Shown piece by piece: positions 43,519 to 52,445 of a DNA stretch of 64,000 bases (positions are counted from its first letter, which is position 1; each line of letters starts with the position of its first letter). Under the pieces are notes generated by a model. That model did not search any database. It had not been told where the DNA came from and was given only the letters and a program-made list of their open reading frames with translations. Location of the stretch: NCBI RefSeq assembly GCF_002894645.1, contig NZ_NCQY01000030.1:342325-406324 (forward strand). The letters run 5' to 3'. The stretch is from Salinibacter altiplanensis (GTDB taxonomy: Bacteria; Bacteroidota; Rhodothermia; Rhodothermales; Salinibacteraceae). The position numbers were made by a program, and so were the translations under genes.

Positions 43519-44922
43519 TTACCTCCGCTCGTCGTTGTTTTGCCCCACGGAGTCTCCGGGCGCTTCGTCGGGCTCCGGAAACTCGGCGTCTTCGGATGTA
43601 CCAATTCGATCCAGTGCTTCACGCGCTTGCCGACGTCGCTGATCCAAAAGATCGTCGTCCGTCTTCTGCTCCGCACGCGCCTGCAGGGGATCGACCACCT
43701 CCGCCCGCAAGACGATCATCAACTCCTGCTTCGTCACGTTCGTCTGCTCGGTCCCAAAAACGTAACGCAGCCCGAAGAACCAGCCCGGGAGATCTTTAAG
43801 AATGGGCACCCCGCTTCGGGAGGTCGTCTTTTGGGTCGAAATCAGCCCCCCAATGGCGGTCGCCTCGCCGTCGACCAGGAGAATCTGCGTGTTCGCCTGG
43901 TTCCGATTGATGATGGTTCCCGAGGGGCTCGGCTGGCTGTTTGAGTCCTCCACCTTTACGTCCATGTGCACAAAGTCCACGACGGGCGCCTCCGCCGTGT
44001 CCGCCACCGGCTGGCTAATGAGCGTTGGCGTCACGTCGACGATCACACCTGTCTCGAAAAACTCCGTGACCGTGTTGCCGGAGAAATCGGTGGTCTGGAT
44101 GGGAATGTCTTGACCAATCTGTATCTGCCCCTGCTCGCCGCTCTGAACCGTGATCTGAGGATTCGAAATGGTTCGGCCGATGTTGTCCTGTTCGAGGAGG
44201 TTGAGGAAGCGGCGAAACCGAGAAAGGGAAATCTGGTCCGGCGGCTGGAGAATGCCCTCGACGCTATCAAAGAGATCCCCGGTGTCGATTGTGAAGAGGC
44301 TCCCCCCTCCTTGCTGGCCCCCAGCCCCTCCTTGACCGCCCCCGCTTTGTCCTCCGCCCTGTCCTCCAGTTTGTCCCCCGCCTTGTCCTCCTTGATTAAT
44401 GGACCCGAGGAGATCATCCCAGCGCAGGCCGAGGTCGCGAACCTTCGTGAGGTTGAGATTGAAAAGGACCGCGTTGATTCGAATTTCGCGGGTCCCGATC
44501 TCGGCAGGAAGCGTCTCCGAAGGCTCCGTGGAGGCCGTCTCCGTGTTTTCGGACTCCTCCGCCGGCTGTACGAGAAAGGCCGTCTCGGTTTCTCGAAAGA
44601 CAAGGCCGTTCACCTCCAAGACGTTCTCGAACGCATCGAGGAAGTACGTTCCCGACACGGAAACGCCGATGGGCCCGGAGCGATTGCCCGGGTCAACGAC
44701 GGGCTTGTCCAGCTCCCGCTCAAAGATCGGACTAATGAGCTCAATGAACTGGTTGAAGGGGGTGTCCTGCTCAAACGACACCAGCAGCTCAGGAGAGATG
44801 TTGCGGCGCGTCTTCTGCCGCTCCGGCCGGTCTTGGGCCTCGGCGGGCAGACAGAAAAGGCTCCCCCAGGCGAGGATGAGAAGGACCGACACAAGACCTC
44901 GGAGGCGGGAAGGGCAGATCAT
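43519..44922 (-). CDS. pilQ: Type IV pilus secretin (PilQ/GspD-like)
   Basis: 467 residues, short for a secretin. Signal peptide about 1-29 (MICPSRLRGLVSVLLILAWG, ending AEAQ). A small N-domain with VSVSGTYFLDAFENVLEVNGL resembles the STN/N0 type. A Gly/Gln-rich insert (about 174-208) interrupts the start of the secretin domain. The domain itself has NPQITVQSGEQGQIQIG, VDVTPTLIS and RSGVPILKDLPGWFFGLRYVF, then TKQELMIVLRAEVV. The tail is acidic. Forms the outer membrane gate for pilus fibres. Confidence 0.9.
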   Translation of the reverse strand: MICPSRLRGLVSVLLILAWGSLFCLPAEAQDRPERQKTRRNISPELLVSFEQDTPFNQFIELISPIFERELDKPVVDPGNRSGPIGVSVSGTYFLDAFENVLEVNGLVFRETETAFLVQPAEESENTETASTEPSETLPAEIGTREIRINAVLFNLNLTKVRDLGLRWDDLLGSINQGGQGGGQTGGQGGGQSGGGQGGAGGQQGGGSLFTIDTGDLFDSVEGILQPPDQISLSRFRRFLNLLEQDNIGRTISNPQITVQSGEQGQIQIGQDIPIQTTDFSGNTVTEFFETGVIVDVTPTLISQPVADTAEAPVVDFVHMDVKVEDSNSQPSPSGTIINRNQANTQILLVDGEATAIGGLISTQKTTSRSGVPILKDLPGWFFGLRYVFGTEQTNVTKQELMIVLRAEVVDPLQARAEQKTDDDLLDQRRRQAREALDRIGTSEDAEFPEPDEAPGDSVGQNNDERR

Positions 44923-45037
44923 GAACGCAGGGCGTCGGCGGTGCGAAAGATCACAAGCGAGAAGCGAAGACGGGGGCGGGGGCCTCGGGGCCGGGATCGC
45001 GGGGCTTTGCTACCGTGGACTGGAGCAAGGACTATTC

Positions 45038-46030
45038 CTACGGATCCGTGGGCGCCCCGCCGCCTCCGTTCCGGAGCCGGAGGGGACTCTCTGAGCCCAG
45101 TGTGCGCTCGACGCGATCCACGATTCCTCCTCGGTTCAGGCGCGCCACGACTCGCCCCTCCGACGGGCGTACGTCCACGATGCGCCCCAGGTACACCCGG
45201 TCCCCCTCCCCCACTCGCTGAAGTTGGCCTTCGGCCTGGAAGACGGCTTTCCCGTTCACAATGGAGACCAACTGTGCAGACTCGACGTTCAGGCGGTCGT
45301 ACTGGTTGGGCGGCACCTCTTCGAAGACGAGAGGGTAGAATGGGTTGATCTCAGGCGCAGGCTTGGGGACCACCGAAGACGGGAGCGGAGGGCCAGTGGA
45401 GGCCTGCGCCACCGGCAGCCGTCCGGCCTCTTCCCCTTCGGAAGCGGAAGTCGGTGCGGGCAGACCCGTGGCGGCTCCGTAAATGGCCTCCACATCCATG
45501 TCAAACGAAACGAGGACCTTCATGGTGGTGCGCCCGCTCTCCTCGTCGGTCTCTCGTTCCTCAAGATAATTTAGGCTCAGGCCGCGGACGCGGTAGAACG
45601 GCCGGTTGTTTTCGATCGTCCAGACAAACTGGTAGAGGTTTGTAAAATAGGCCTTTCCCTCTGCATTGAACGTGTGCACGCTGTAGCCGTCCCGGTCCTC
45701 CGGGCCGGCCGACATCACGTCAAACTGCTGGAACCCCGTCTCAGTAAGTTCGGTGAGGTAGGACACGATGTCCGGAGACGAGATTGTCGCGGGCACCACC
45801 TTGTACTGAGTCCGCCACCGACGGCGAACGGTTTTCAGCCGTGACTCCGCGTTGGCACGATCGGCGCGGAGGGATCGAATTTCCTCCCGTCGTTGCTTCT
45901 GCTCCTCGATCTGTTGCTCTAGCGTGGCGATCGTGTCCTGCTGGCGAAAGTACGTGAGGTAGGTGCCCACGCCGGCCACCAGGACCAGACAGGCGGTGAG
46001 CAAAATTTGATTGGAGTCGAGCCGAAACAT
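45038..46030 (-). CDS. PilO-PilP fusion, pilus alignment protein
   Basis: 330 residues. The first part is PilO-like: one membrane segment (about 8-27), a coiled coil (about 30-70, EQQIEEQKQRREEIRSL), and a PilO ferredoxin-like domain (about 75-190). After a Pro/Ser-rich linker the C-terminus (about 235-330) resembles PilP: INPFYPLVFEEVP, QLVSIVNGKAVFQAEG, VGEGDRVYLGRIVDVRPSEG. In most bacteria PilO and PilP are separate. PilN is fused to the upstream gene. The call rests on pattern and position. Confidence 0.75.
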   Translation of the reverse strand: MFRLDSNQILLTACLVLVAGVGTYLTYFRQQDTIATLEQQIEEQKQRREEIRSLRADRANAESRLKTVRRRWRTQYKVVPATISSPDIVSYLTELTETGFQQFDVMSAGPEDRDGYSVHTFNAEGKAYFTNLYQFVWTIENNRPFYRVRGLSLNYLEERETDEESGRTTMKVLVSFDMDVEAIYGAATGLPAPTSASEGEEAGRLPVAQASTGPPLPSSVVPKPAPEINPFYPLVFEEVPPNQYDRLNVESAQLVSIVNGKAVFQAEGQLQRVGEGDRVYLGRIVDVRPSEGRVVARLNRGGIVDRVERTLGSESPLRLRNGGGGAPTDP

Positions 46031-46081
46031 GCGTCGTCCGCAAAAGGCGAGAAAGAGTGCGTGCCGTCGGAGATTCTCGTG

Positions 46082-48307
46082 TCAGGCCGAGCGTTCCGGG
46101 TCCGATTGATCGGGCGACGTAGACGGCGAGGCGGCCTCGGTGGGGGCTGTGTCGTCCTGCGCGTCCGTCGTCTCGAGCAGCCAGGCTCCCTTCGCGAGGG
46201 TGCCGTTCAGGTCTTGAAGAACCGAGAGTGCGTTCTGGACGGAGACGAACTGCCCGACCCCCACCCGGTACCGCCCATTTTCCGAGCTGTGCCAGATTTG
46301 GACCGGATGGGAATCATCCCCCAGGCGCTCTCGAAACCGCCGCACCGCCTCCTCGGCCGCTTCGCTTTCCAGCACCGAAGCCACAACGACCGTCCAGATT
46401 GAGGAGGCCTGATCGGTTGTGTCACGACGTGCTGCCGTATCTGCGCCTGATTGGTTTCCTCCACCATCGGCGGTTCTACTGGTATCAGGGCCGGCCGGAG
46501 CCGTCGCAGATTGCTCGTTTGGGGCTCCGGAGGAGTCTGAGGCGGGCGGCGGTGCAGTCGGCCCTGCCCCCACCGCCTCGTTCCCGCCGGCCAGCTGCTC
46601 GCCCCGCTGCTCTCGCCAGTACTCAATGGCCTCCGGCTCGGTGGTATCGAGTGGCACAGTCAGTTCAAAATCGAACAGCGACACGTCCCGCGTTTCTGTA
46701 AACGTGAGCTCCAGGATGCTGCCGTCCAGTCGCTGCGCCAGTTCAATCACCTTCGACCGGTCGGTGGACCGGCCGAGGACGGTGATGTCCGTTCCAGACT
46801 GCGGGCTCCACTGATCGAGGGTAAGGCCCCGGATGTCGTTCATCTGTCTCGTGATGGTGGCCAGCCCGCTGCTCCACTTGTTGCTTCCACGCAGGAGGGT
46901 GTGGATCGTCTCGTTTGCCTCGGTATACTCGGTCGTCGCGGCCTGCAGGCTGTCGATCCGCCGCTGGAGTGCCTCCCGGTCCACACGGCTCACCGTCTGC
47001 TGTAGGGGACGCAGCTCGGAGCGCTTCTCAGTAATGGTGCTCGCGTTCACGTAGTAGAGCCACACGAAGCCGAGGGTTACGACAGCGAGGAGCGTCAGGA
47101 GCGCGGGCACGGGCCACCCCACCGGGAGGCGCAGGCGACTCGCCTCGTACTTCTTCGCCAGCATGTTGACGGGCTGGAAGTACGACGCGAACTCGGCGTC
47201 GTCAAGCAGGCGAAGCGCCACGCCGGTGGCCCCCACATACGCCTCTCCCTCGGTGTCCTCTCCCCCGGGCAGGTGTGACCGCAGCACGTGGAGCTCGGCC
47301 GTGGAGAAGTACGACTTGAACGCACTGGCGAGCACCTTTTCGTCCTCCTCCGCGACGAGCATGAGGTGCTGCACCTGTCCCATCCCGTACTCGTCCTGCA
47401 GAAGGAGAACGCGACTGCAGATGGTCTCGGCGGAGTCCTCCGCCGTCAGCTCCGGAAGGTGCTCCGACTGGCGAAGCGTGCTGCCCTCGATGAAGAGGAC
47501 GAGCGTATCCTCGGTCCCGGAGCGCACGAAGATGGTCTTCTCGGGCGTGCCGGGCGGCAACTGAAGCACCGAGCGGGCGAGGCCCAGGTACAGGGACACC
47601 TCCGCGTCCAGCAGCCGCGTCTGCGGAGAGCGGGACAGGGTCTGGTCCTGCATCGCCTCGAGGGTGGACAGGACCGGGCCGCCGGGCCGCGCAATCAGGG
47701 CCAGCACCCGCTGGAACCCATCGCCCGTGCGGTGCATCGGCACGAAGCCCACCCGCTCCTCCTCCACCGTTCCTTCGTACTGGTCGTCCAGCATTTCCAG
47801 AAGCGTAGATCGGGACGCCGGGAGGGGAAGCCCGTGATCCGTCTCTTCGGCCTCCTCCTCATCGGTCTCGTCGGGCGGGAGACGGAGCTCTACGTCGTCG
47901 ATCTGGGACGTGGTGTTGCAGAAGGCGATCCTGGGGTCCTCGTATCCCCGCTCGGCACACTCGTCGAGCAGGGTGTCGAGTTCCACCTGAAAGCTCCAGA
48001 CCTCTTCGCCGTCGTTGGGGGCCCCGAGGGCCTCGTCCCCCTCACCGATGGTATCAAACTCCGATCCCATGAACATGTCATCGCCCCCACCCCCCTCGTC
48101 GCCAAACTGAATGGTGACGTCGTCAGGCTCCTCTTCGACGTCGGGCGCCATGTCGCCCGGCTCCTCGAACGGAAGGTTCTCCCCGTGAGGGTCCGACGGG
48201 CCGGACGACCACCGGAACTGGACGGTCGTCTCCTCCTCCGTACGGTCCAGCAGCACCGCGTGGAGGGTATCGGCCGATACCACTATGCCAAGGGCGTATG
48301 AGCTCAT
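46082..48307 (-). CDS. PilM-PilN-SPOR fusion protein
   Basis: 741 residues. The N-terminal about 390 residues look like the actin-like PilM fold: MSSYALGIVVSADTLHAVLLD and later FVRSGTEDTLVLFIEGSTLRQSE, with an acidic insertion at 45-105. One membrane segment at about 396-420 and a PilN-like coiled coil and domain follow (421-560, LQQTVSRVDREALQRRIDSL, LTLDQWSPQSGTDITVLGRS). An Ala/Pro/Gln linker leads to a SPOR domain (about 637-712, SIWTVVVASVLESEAAEEAV). SPOR domains bind denuded peptidoglycan. pilT lies 64 bases upstream. Confidence 0.75.
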   Translation of the reverse strand: MSSYALGIVVSADTLHAVLLDRTEEETTVQFRWSSGPSDPHGENLPFEEPGDMAPDVEEEPDDVTIQFGDEGGGGDDMFMGSEFDTIGEGDEALGAPNDGEEVWSFQVELDTLLDECAERGYEDPRIAFCNTTSQIDDVELRLPPDETDEEEAEETDHGLPLPASRSTLLEMLDDQYEGTVEEERVGFVPMHRTGDGFQRVLALIARPGGPVLSTLEAMQDQTLSRSPQTRLLDAEVSLYLGLARSVLQLPPGTPEKTIFVRSGTEDTLVLFIEGSTLRQSEHLPELTAEDSAETICSRVLLLQDEYGMGQVQHLMLVAEEDEKVLASAFKSYFSTAELHVLRSHLPGGEDTEGEAYVGATGVALRLLDDAEFASYFQPVNMLAKKYEASRLRLPVGWPVPALLTLLAVVTLGFVWLYYVNASTITEKRSELRPLQQTVSRVDREALQRRIDSLQAATTEYTEANETIHTLLRGSNKWSSGLATITRQMNDIRGLTLDQWSPQSGTDITVLGRSTDRSKVIELAQRLDGSILELTFTETRDVSLFDFELTVPLDTTEPEAIEYWREQRGEQLAGGNEAVGAGPTAPPPASDSSGAPNEQSATAPAGPDTSRTADGGGNQSGADTAARRDTTDQASSIWTVVVASVLESEAAEEAVRRFRERLGDDSHPVQIWHSSENGRYRVGVGQFVSVQNALSVLQDLNGTLAKGAWLLETTDAQDDTAPTEAASPSTSPDQSDPERSA

Positions 48308-48371
48308 CGACTCGAAACAGTCAGCGTCTCAGAGTGAGAAATGGCCGTACGGAAAGCAGAACGGGACAGTC

Positions 48372-49646
48372 CTAGAACAGGCGACGGAGGCGCTTCTTGT
48401 TGTTGGCGTAGTCCATCGCGTGCTCGGGCTTGATTTTTTTCTTTCGCACGAGGCGGTAGAGGTCCTGCTCGAGGGTGGTCTGTCCCTGCTTCCCCCCCTC
48501 CCACATCATCTGGTAGACCTCGCCCACGTTGTCATTCTTGATCGCCGCGCGGGCGGACGAGCCCACCCAGAGCACCTCTTTCGCCATCTGCCGCCCCCCG
48601 CCAACCTTGGGAAGCAGCTGCTGCGAGATCACGCACCGGAGCACGTCGGCGAGGCGGTGGCGCACGCGCTCCTGCTCCTCGGGCGGCACCTCCGCCACGA
48701 TGCGGTCGATGGTTTCCATCGCCGAGGAGGTGTGGAGCGTAGAAAAGACCTTGTGGCCCGAGTCGGTAATTTCGAGGGCCGCCTGGATCGTCTCCGGGTC
48801 GCGCATCTCCCCGATGACCACGATGTCAGGGTCTTGGCGCAGGGCCTGCGTGATGCCGGCCTTGAAGGTCTCTACGTCTTTGCCCACCTCGCGGTGGCGC
48901 ACGATGCACTTCTTCGGCTTGTGCATGTACTCCACCGGCTGGGCAATGACGACGACATGCCCAGGAAAATCTTCGTTGTTCGCGTCGATGATGGCATCGA
49001 GCGTGGTGCTTTTCCCCGACCCCGTAACGCCGGTGATGAGGGTGAGCCCGTCCCGCACGTGCCGGAACATCATGCCCTTCTGAATTTTCTCGTGGAAGCC
49101 CAAGTCCCCTAGGGCAAACACCTCGTCGGTGATGGCGCGCATGTTGAGGGCGGCGTGGTCGTAGTCCGAATACGCCGTGGCCCGGAAGCGGCGCGGTCGG
49201 CCGTCGTCTCCCGTCACGTCCGTCAGCCGGTACGAAAAGTCCGCCGCCCCCTCGTTCAGAAGCTGCTGGGTCTGCTTCTCGTTGAGGAGGTTGAGAACGA
49301 GGACGTCGGTCGCCAGCGGGTCGTATCTCCCGAACGCCTCCTCGCGTCGCTTTTCGCCGTCGACCCGGTACCAGATGTTGCCGTCACAGGCCCGCCCCCC
49401 GAGGTCCATGTCGCTGGCGTCGAGTGCCAGGGTCCGCTGGACGAACCGGTTTACGTGGTCTCGGAGGGCCGTCTCTTCGTTTGGCGGGAGCGAGGCGGTC
49501 TGCTCCGCCAGGTACCGGAGCCGCCGCTGGCCCCGGTACCCTTGGGGGATGGACTCAATGATGCGCGTGCAGGCCTCCGGCACGTCCTCATCGGCCGTGG
49601 CGCCGGGCTGCGCGGGGGCCGTCGCGGAAGAGGAAAAATTTTCCAT
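48372..49646 (-). CDS. pilT: Type IV pilus retraction ATPase PilT
   Basis: 424 residues. Walker A is LITGVTGSGKSTTLDAIID (about 204-222), Asp box HVVVIAQPVEYMHKPKKCIVRHRE, Walker B DPDIVVIGEMRDPET and His box HKVFSTLHTSSA. There is no tetracysteine zinc motif, as expected for PilT rather than PilB. The AIRNLIRE retraction motif reads AIKNDNVGE, a variant. The N-terminal 80 residues are longer than typical. The start MENFSSSATAPAQPG at 49646 is chosen. Powers retraction and twitching motility in the family. Confidence 0.88.
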   Translation of the reverse strand: MENFSSSATAPAQPGATADEDVPEACTRIIESIPQGYRGQRRLRYLAEQTASLPPNEETALRDHVNRFVQRTLALDASDMDLGGRACDGNIWYRVDGEKRREEAFGRYDPLATDVLVLNLLNEKQTQQLLNEGAADFSYRLTDVTGDDGRPRRFRATAYSDYDHAALNMRAITDEVFALGDLGFHEKIQKGMMFRHVRDGLTLITGVTGSGKSTTLDAIIDANNEDFPGHVVVIAQPVEYMHKPKKCIVRHREVGKDVETFKAGITQALRQDPDIVVIGEMRDPETIQAALEITDSGHKVFSTLHTSSAMETIDRIVAEVPPEEQERVRHRLADVLRCVISQQLLPKVGGGRQMAKEVLWVGSSARAAIKNDNVGEVYQMMWEGGKQGQTTLEQDLYRLVRKKKIKPEHAMDYANNKKRLRRLF

Positions 49647-49773
49647 GATCGGATGTCTCTCAGAACAAAGCACGCGGACCCATGACCGGTAGGCTCGCCG
49701 GGATTCGTCATACACCACAAGATTCGCGCCGACGATCTAGAACCAGGGGGCCGTGAGGGGTTTGCATGGGAAA

Positions 49774-49800
49774 AGGGCTCACAGGTCACCCGTGAGCCCT
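49774..49800 (-). terminator. Terminator closing the pilC-pilB-minor protein run
   Basis: AGGGCTCAC (49774-49782) pairs with GTGAGCCCT (49792-49800) around nine bases. On the minus strand a short TTTT run follows. It separates the gene at 49860 from pilT and suggests two transcripts in the pilus region. Confidence 0.65.
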
Positions 49801-49859
49801 CTCCCACCCTGTTTCTACCAGGGTCTGTGATTACGAAATGAATCCCATTCCCAACAGGA

Positions 49860-50864
49860 CTACGATGAATTTGAATTCGGATCCGTCAGCGCCACGTCGA
49901 ACACCTGGTCGCTGAAGTCCGGAACGCTCCCGTAGTCCTCCAGGTCGCGAAGGCCCTCGCCATTGGACTCCCATCCCTCGCCTCCGTACGTCTTCTGCCA
50001 CCGATCCCAGCCTCCGTCGTATCGCGGATAGCCATTCTCCTTGATGTCCCACAGCTGGGCCTCCGAAAAGACCCGCTGGTCTTCGAAGGACACCCGCCAG
50101 CCGTCGGACGATCCGATGGTCGTCTCCTCCACCATGCCGTACGGCGCTTCCCGCATGGTATTGAGCTTATCGACGTCCTGCTTGAAGGAAAACTGGGTGT
50201 GGTCGTAGTCGTCGGGAAAATTGGCAGACTCGCTGCCTTCGTGGCTGCAGTTCTTGTCCACGGCCAGAATGAAGTTCAGCCGCGTTCCCGACTCGATGGT
50301 CTTGTCGTAGCTCGCGGAGGTGCCGTTGCGGTTGTTGCCGGGCGGGAAAATCATTTCGGGGTCGGGCTGATCCTTCGGCTTCGTGCCCGGCTTCACCCGC
50401 TTCAGGTAAATGGCCGAACAGTAGCCGGCCATCGACTGCTCGAACGTCACGTTGAGCTGACTGGGGACCTCAACCGTCGGGGCGTCCATCTTGTTGTTCG
50501 CGTATCCCCCGAGACGGTACTCCACGGTCGAATCCGCCACCGAGAACCGACTGACCGACACGGCTGTGTAGGCCGAGGAGCTTATTTTCTTCAACCAGGC
50601 CTTGTACGTCCCTCCCTCGTACTCTCCCTGAACCGTATCGACCTCGGAGACGACTTCCCCAACCTCTTTGTCCGGTTCGTCGGTCTTGTGGGCCTCGGAC
50701 AACACCGAATTGTATCCGGTCCGGGCAATCTGACGGGCGATGACCTCCCCCTGACGGAGCGACTGGCGTTCTCTCGTGTCGAGGGACGTTTGGTTTCCCT
50801 GGAATGCAAGAACGGTCACGGCGCCGACGACCGATAAGCTGAGAAGCAGACTGAATTTGCCCAT
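49860..50864 (-). CDS. Minor-pilin-like membrane-anchored protein
   Basis: 334 residues. The start MGKFSLLLSLSVVGAVTVLAFQGNQT gives a single hydrophobic helix at residues 4-21, like a class III or very-short-leader pilin. A coiled, basic stretch follows (TRERQSLRQGEVIARQIARTG), then a soluble Ser/Thr-rich domain. It resembles the PilX/PilW-type minor pilins by position and layout only, no family motif being clear. It lies last in the run behind pilB. The upstream open frame (to 51041) has no similarity and is left out. Confidence 0.6.
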   Translation of the reverse strand: MGKFSLLLSLSVVGAVTVLAFQGNQTSLDTRERQSLRQGEVIARQIARTGYNSVLSEAHKTDEPDKEVGEVVSEVDTVQGEYEGGTYKAWLKKISSSAYTAVSVSRFSVADSTVEYRLGGYANNKMDAPTVEVPSQLNVTFEQSMAGYCSAIYLKRVKPGTKPKDQPDPEMIFPPGNNRNGTSASYDKTIESGTRLNFILAVDKNCSHEGSESANFPDDYDHTQFSFKQDVDKLNTMREAPYGMVEETTIGSSDGWRVSFEDQRVFSEAQLWDIKENGYPRYDGGWDRWQKTYGGEGWESNGEGLRDLEDYGSVPDFSDQVFDVALTDPNSNSS

Positions 50865-50946
50865 GGCAAGTGTGTATTGTTTGTGTAAAGGTTGTTTTGG
50901 CCTCCTGACAGCCGAGTTCGTCCCCCTCATCCGACGGGGGCATTTC

Positions 50947-51774
50947 TCAGGGCTTCCCCCTTGAGCGGCCCCCTTTTCCACCGGGGCATTTGTTGGAGCC
51001 TTTGCTTCCGCCCGATGCCGTGTACATGCACGCCGCCGCACACCCGAAGGGCGTGCCGGTCGGGTCCGTCATCTCTTTCCACCCCTTGGGCGTGCAACTT
51101 GCCGCGTTCTTCGGAACGTTGATTACACTGGCGTCCGATTGATCTCGGACGAGCAGGACCGATCCCACATGCGTGGCCTGTGGAAAGGTCTGCGCATTTT
51201 GGAAGGGCGATACGACGGAAAATCGGACCCGGACGCTATGAACCTGTTCTCCGTTGGCAGCCGGGTTGGCGACCGGATTGGCGTCTTTATCTAGCAGGGA
51301 AATCTTGAAGTAGCCGAGCGAAGAGGGACTCACCCCTTTGACATCAGACCAGGAGGACCAGCTCCCCGTCCCCATTTCCTTTCTCCGCTTCCTGCGAGTG
51401 AGTTCGTAAAGGGTCTTTTCCGTTCCATCGACCATGCGGGTCCCTTTCGGGCTCACTTTATACCGGGTGGCGATCCGGTATTCCTGATCGCTGCTACTGG
51501 CAGTGGTCGAGTCACGGTAGAACGTGAACTGAGTAGTGATGTCGGATCCCGTCGGGTTCTCAAACGGAGTCCGTTCGCTCTCTTCAAAGTTTTCCCCCAT
51601 CCGCTGGATGTCTTCCTCGAGCCACGAGGCGAAGGTCTGTGTGAGTTCCCCCATCCGATTCCGCGATACCTCCGCCACGCTGTTCTGCGTGGCCCGGGAC
51701 TGAATGGACAAAAGGATCAAGGTCGTCATCAATGCAACGACCGTGGCGGTTAAGTTATCGTAGAGAAACTGCAT
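50947..51774 (-). CDS. Minor-pilin-like membrane-anchored protein
   Basis: 275 residues from MQFLYDNLTATVVALMTTLILL at 51774 (an ATG at 51783 adds three). One N-terminal hydrophobic helix is followed by SIQSRATQNSVAEVSRNRMGELT and a beta-rich domain. The C-terminal quarter has four cysteines (CTPKGWKEMT and later) and a basic Gly/Lys-rich end. Resembles the PilW/PilV layout. No GFTLIE-type prepilin motif is present. Located between two similar genes behind pilB. Confidence 0.6.
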   Translation of the reverse strand: MQFLYDNLTATVVALMTTLILLSIQSRATQNSVAEVSRNRMGELTQTFASWLEEDIQRMGENFEESERTPFENPTGSDITTQFTFYRDSTTASSSDQEYRIATRYKVSPKGTRMVDGTEKTLYELTRRKRRKEMGTGSWSSWSDVKGVSPSSLGYFKISLLDKDANPVANPAANGEQVHSVRVRFSVVSPFQNAQTFPQATHVGSVLLVRDQSDASVINVPKNAASCTPKGWKEMTDPTGTPFGCAAACMYTASGGSKGSNKCPGGKGGRSRGKP

Positions 51775-51826
51775 GGCGGACAATGACTCTGTGAGGGGAG
51801 TCCGGCGTCGTACACCGCTGTCGCTT

Positions 51827-52339
51827 TTAGTAGTAGCTCAGGACCTCCGAAAATCGGATCGGATCGGTCAAGAAGGGGTCGTCCCCCGCGTCCTGGATAT
51901 AGATCACGACCTCTTTCCGAAACGTGGGCCCCGCGACCTCCTGCATGCTTGCATCCACGTAGTGGACCTCCACCTCGACGGTAAATTCCATGTCGAATTC
52001 CGGGGTCTCGAAGGTCTCAGTGCTGGGCTTCATGTCGTGAAAGTCCCCCACCGAGTCACAGGTTTGACTGCCTCCGAATGCCTGGCAGGCCATTCCTGTC
52101 TCGAACGAGTTCTTGAATTTCGAGGGGTCGGTAATCCGCTCTTTGGTCCCCCCCACGGTCGCCTCGTCGAACGCCCGCGCCCGGATCACCTCCATCGTCT
52201 GCATGCTCACCCCGAGGGCCATCTGCTCCATCTCCGACCGGACCACCTGCCGCTGCTTTTGCAGCTCCGTCTGCATCTGGTTGAAGTTGAAGAACGTGGC
52301 CATCATGAGCGCCAGAAGGGCCAAAAGCGTCTGTTGCAT
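51827..52339 (-). CDS. Minor-pilin-like membrane-anchored protein
   Basis: 170 residues. MQQTLLALLALMMATFFNFNQM forms the N-terminal helix, which continues into a charged heptad-like stretch (MQTELQKQRQVVRSEMEQ), as in pilin alpha-1. The remaining domain is beta-rich with two cysteines (MACQAFGGSQTCDS). No canonical leader or Glu5 is present. First of the three small genes after pilB, 106 bases behind it. Function is inferred from position. Confidence 0.6.
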   Translation of the reverse strand: MQQTLLALLALMMATFFNFNQMQTELQKQRQVVRSEMEQMALGVSMQTMEVIRARAFDEATVGGTKERITDPSKFKNSFETGMACQAFGGSQTCDSVGDFHDMKPSTETFETPEFDMEFTVEVEVHYVDASMQEVAGPTFRKEVVIYIQDAGDDPFLTDPIRFSEVLSYY

Positions 52340-52445
52340 GGCGACCAGTCTGCGTGTTGAACAGTGTGCCGAAGGGCTGTCGTCTTCCGCTCGCGGCGGC
52401 CTGTCGGCCGGGCCCCAGTGCGGGCAACCGGGGCCGGACGCGGGT

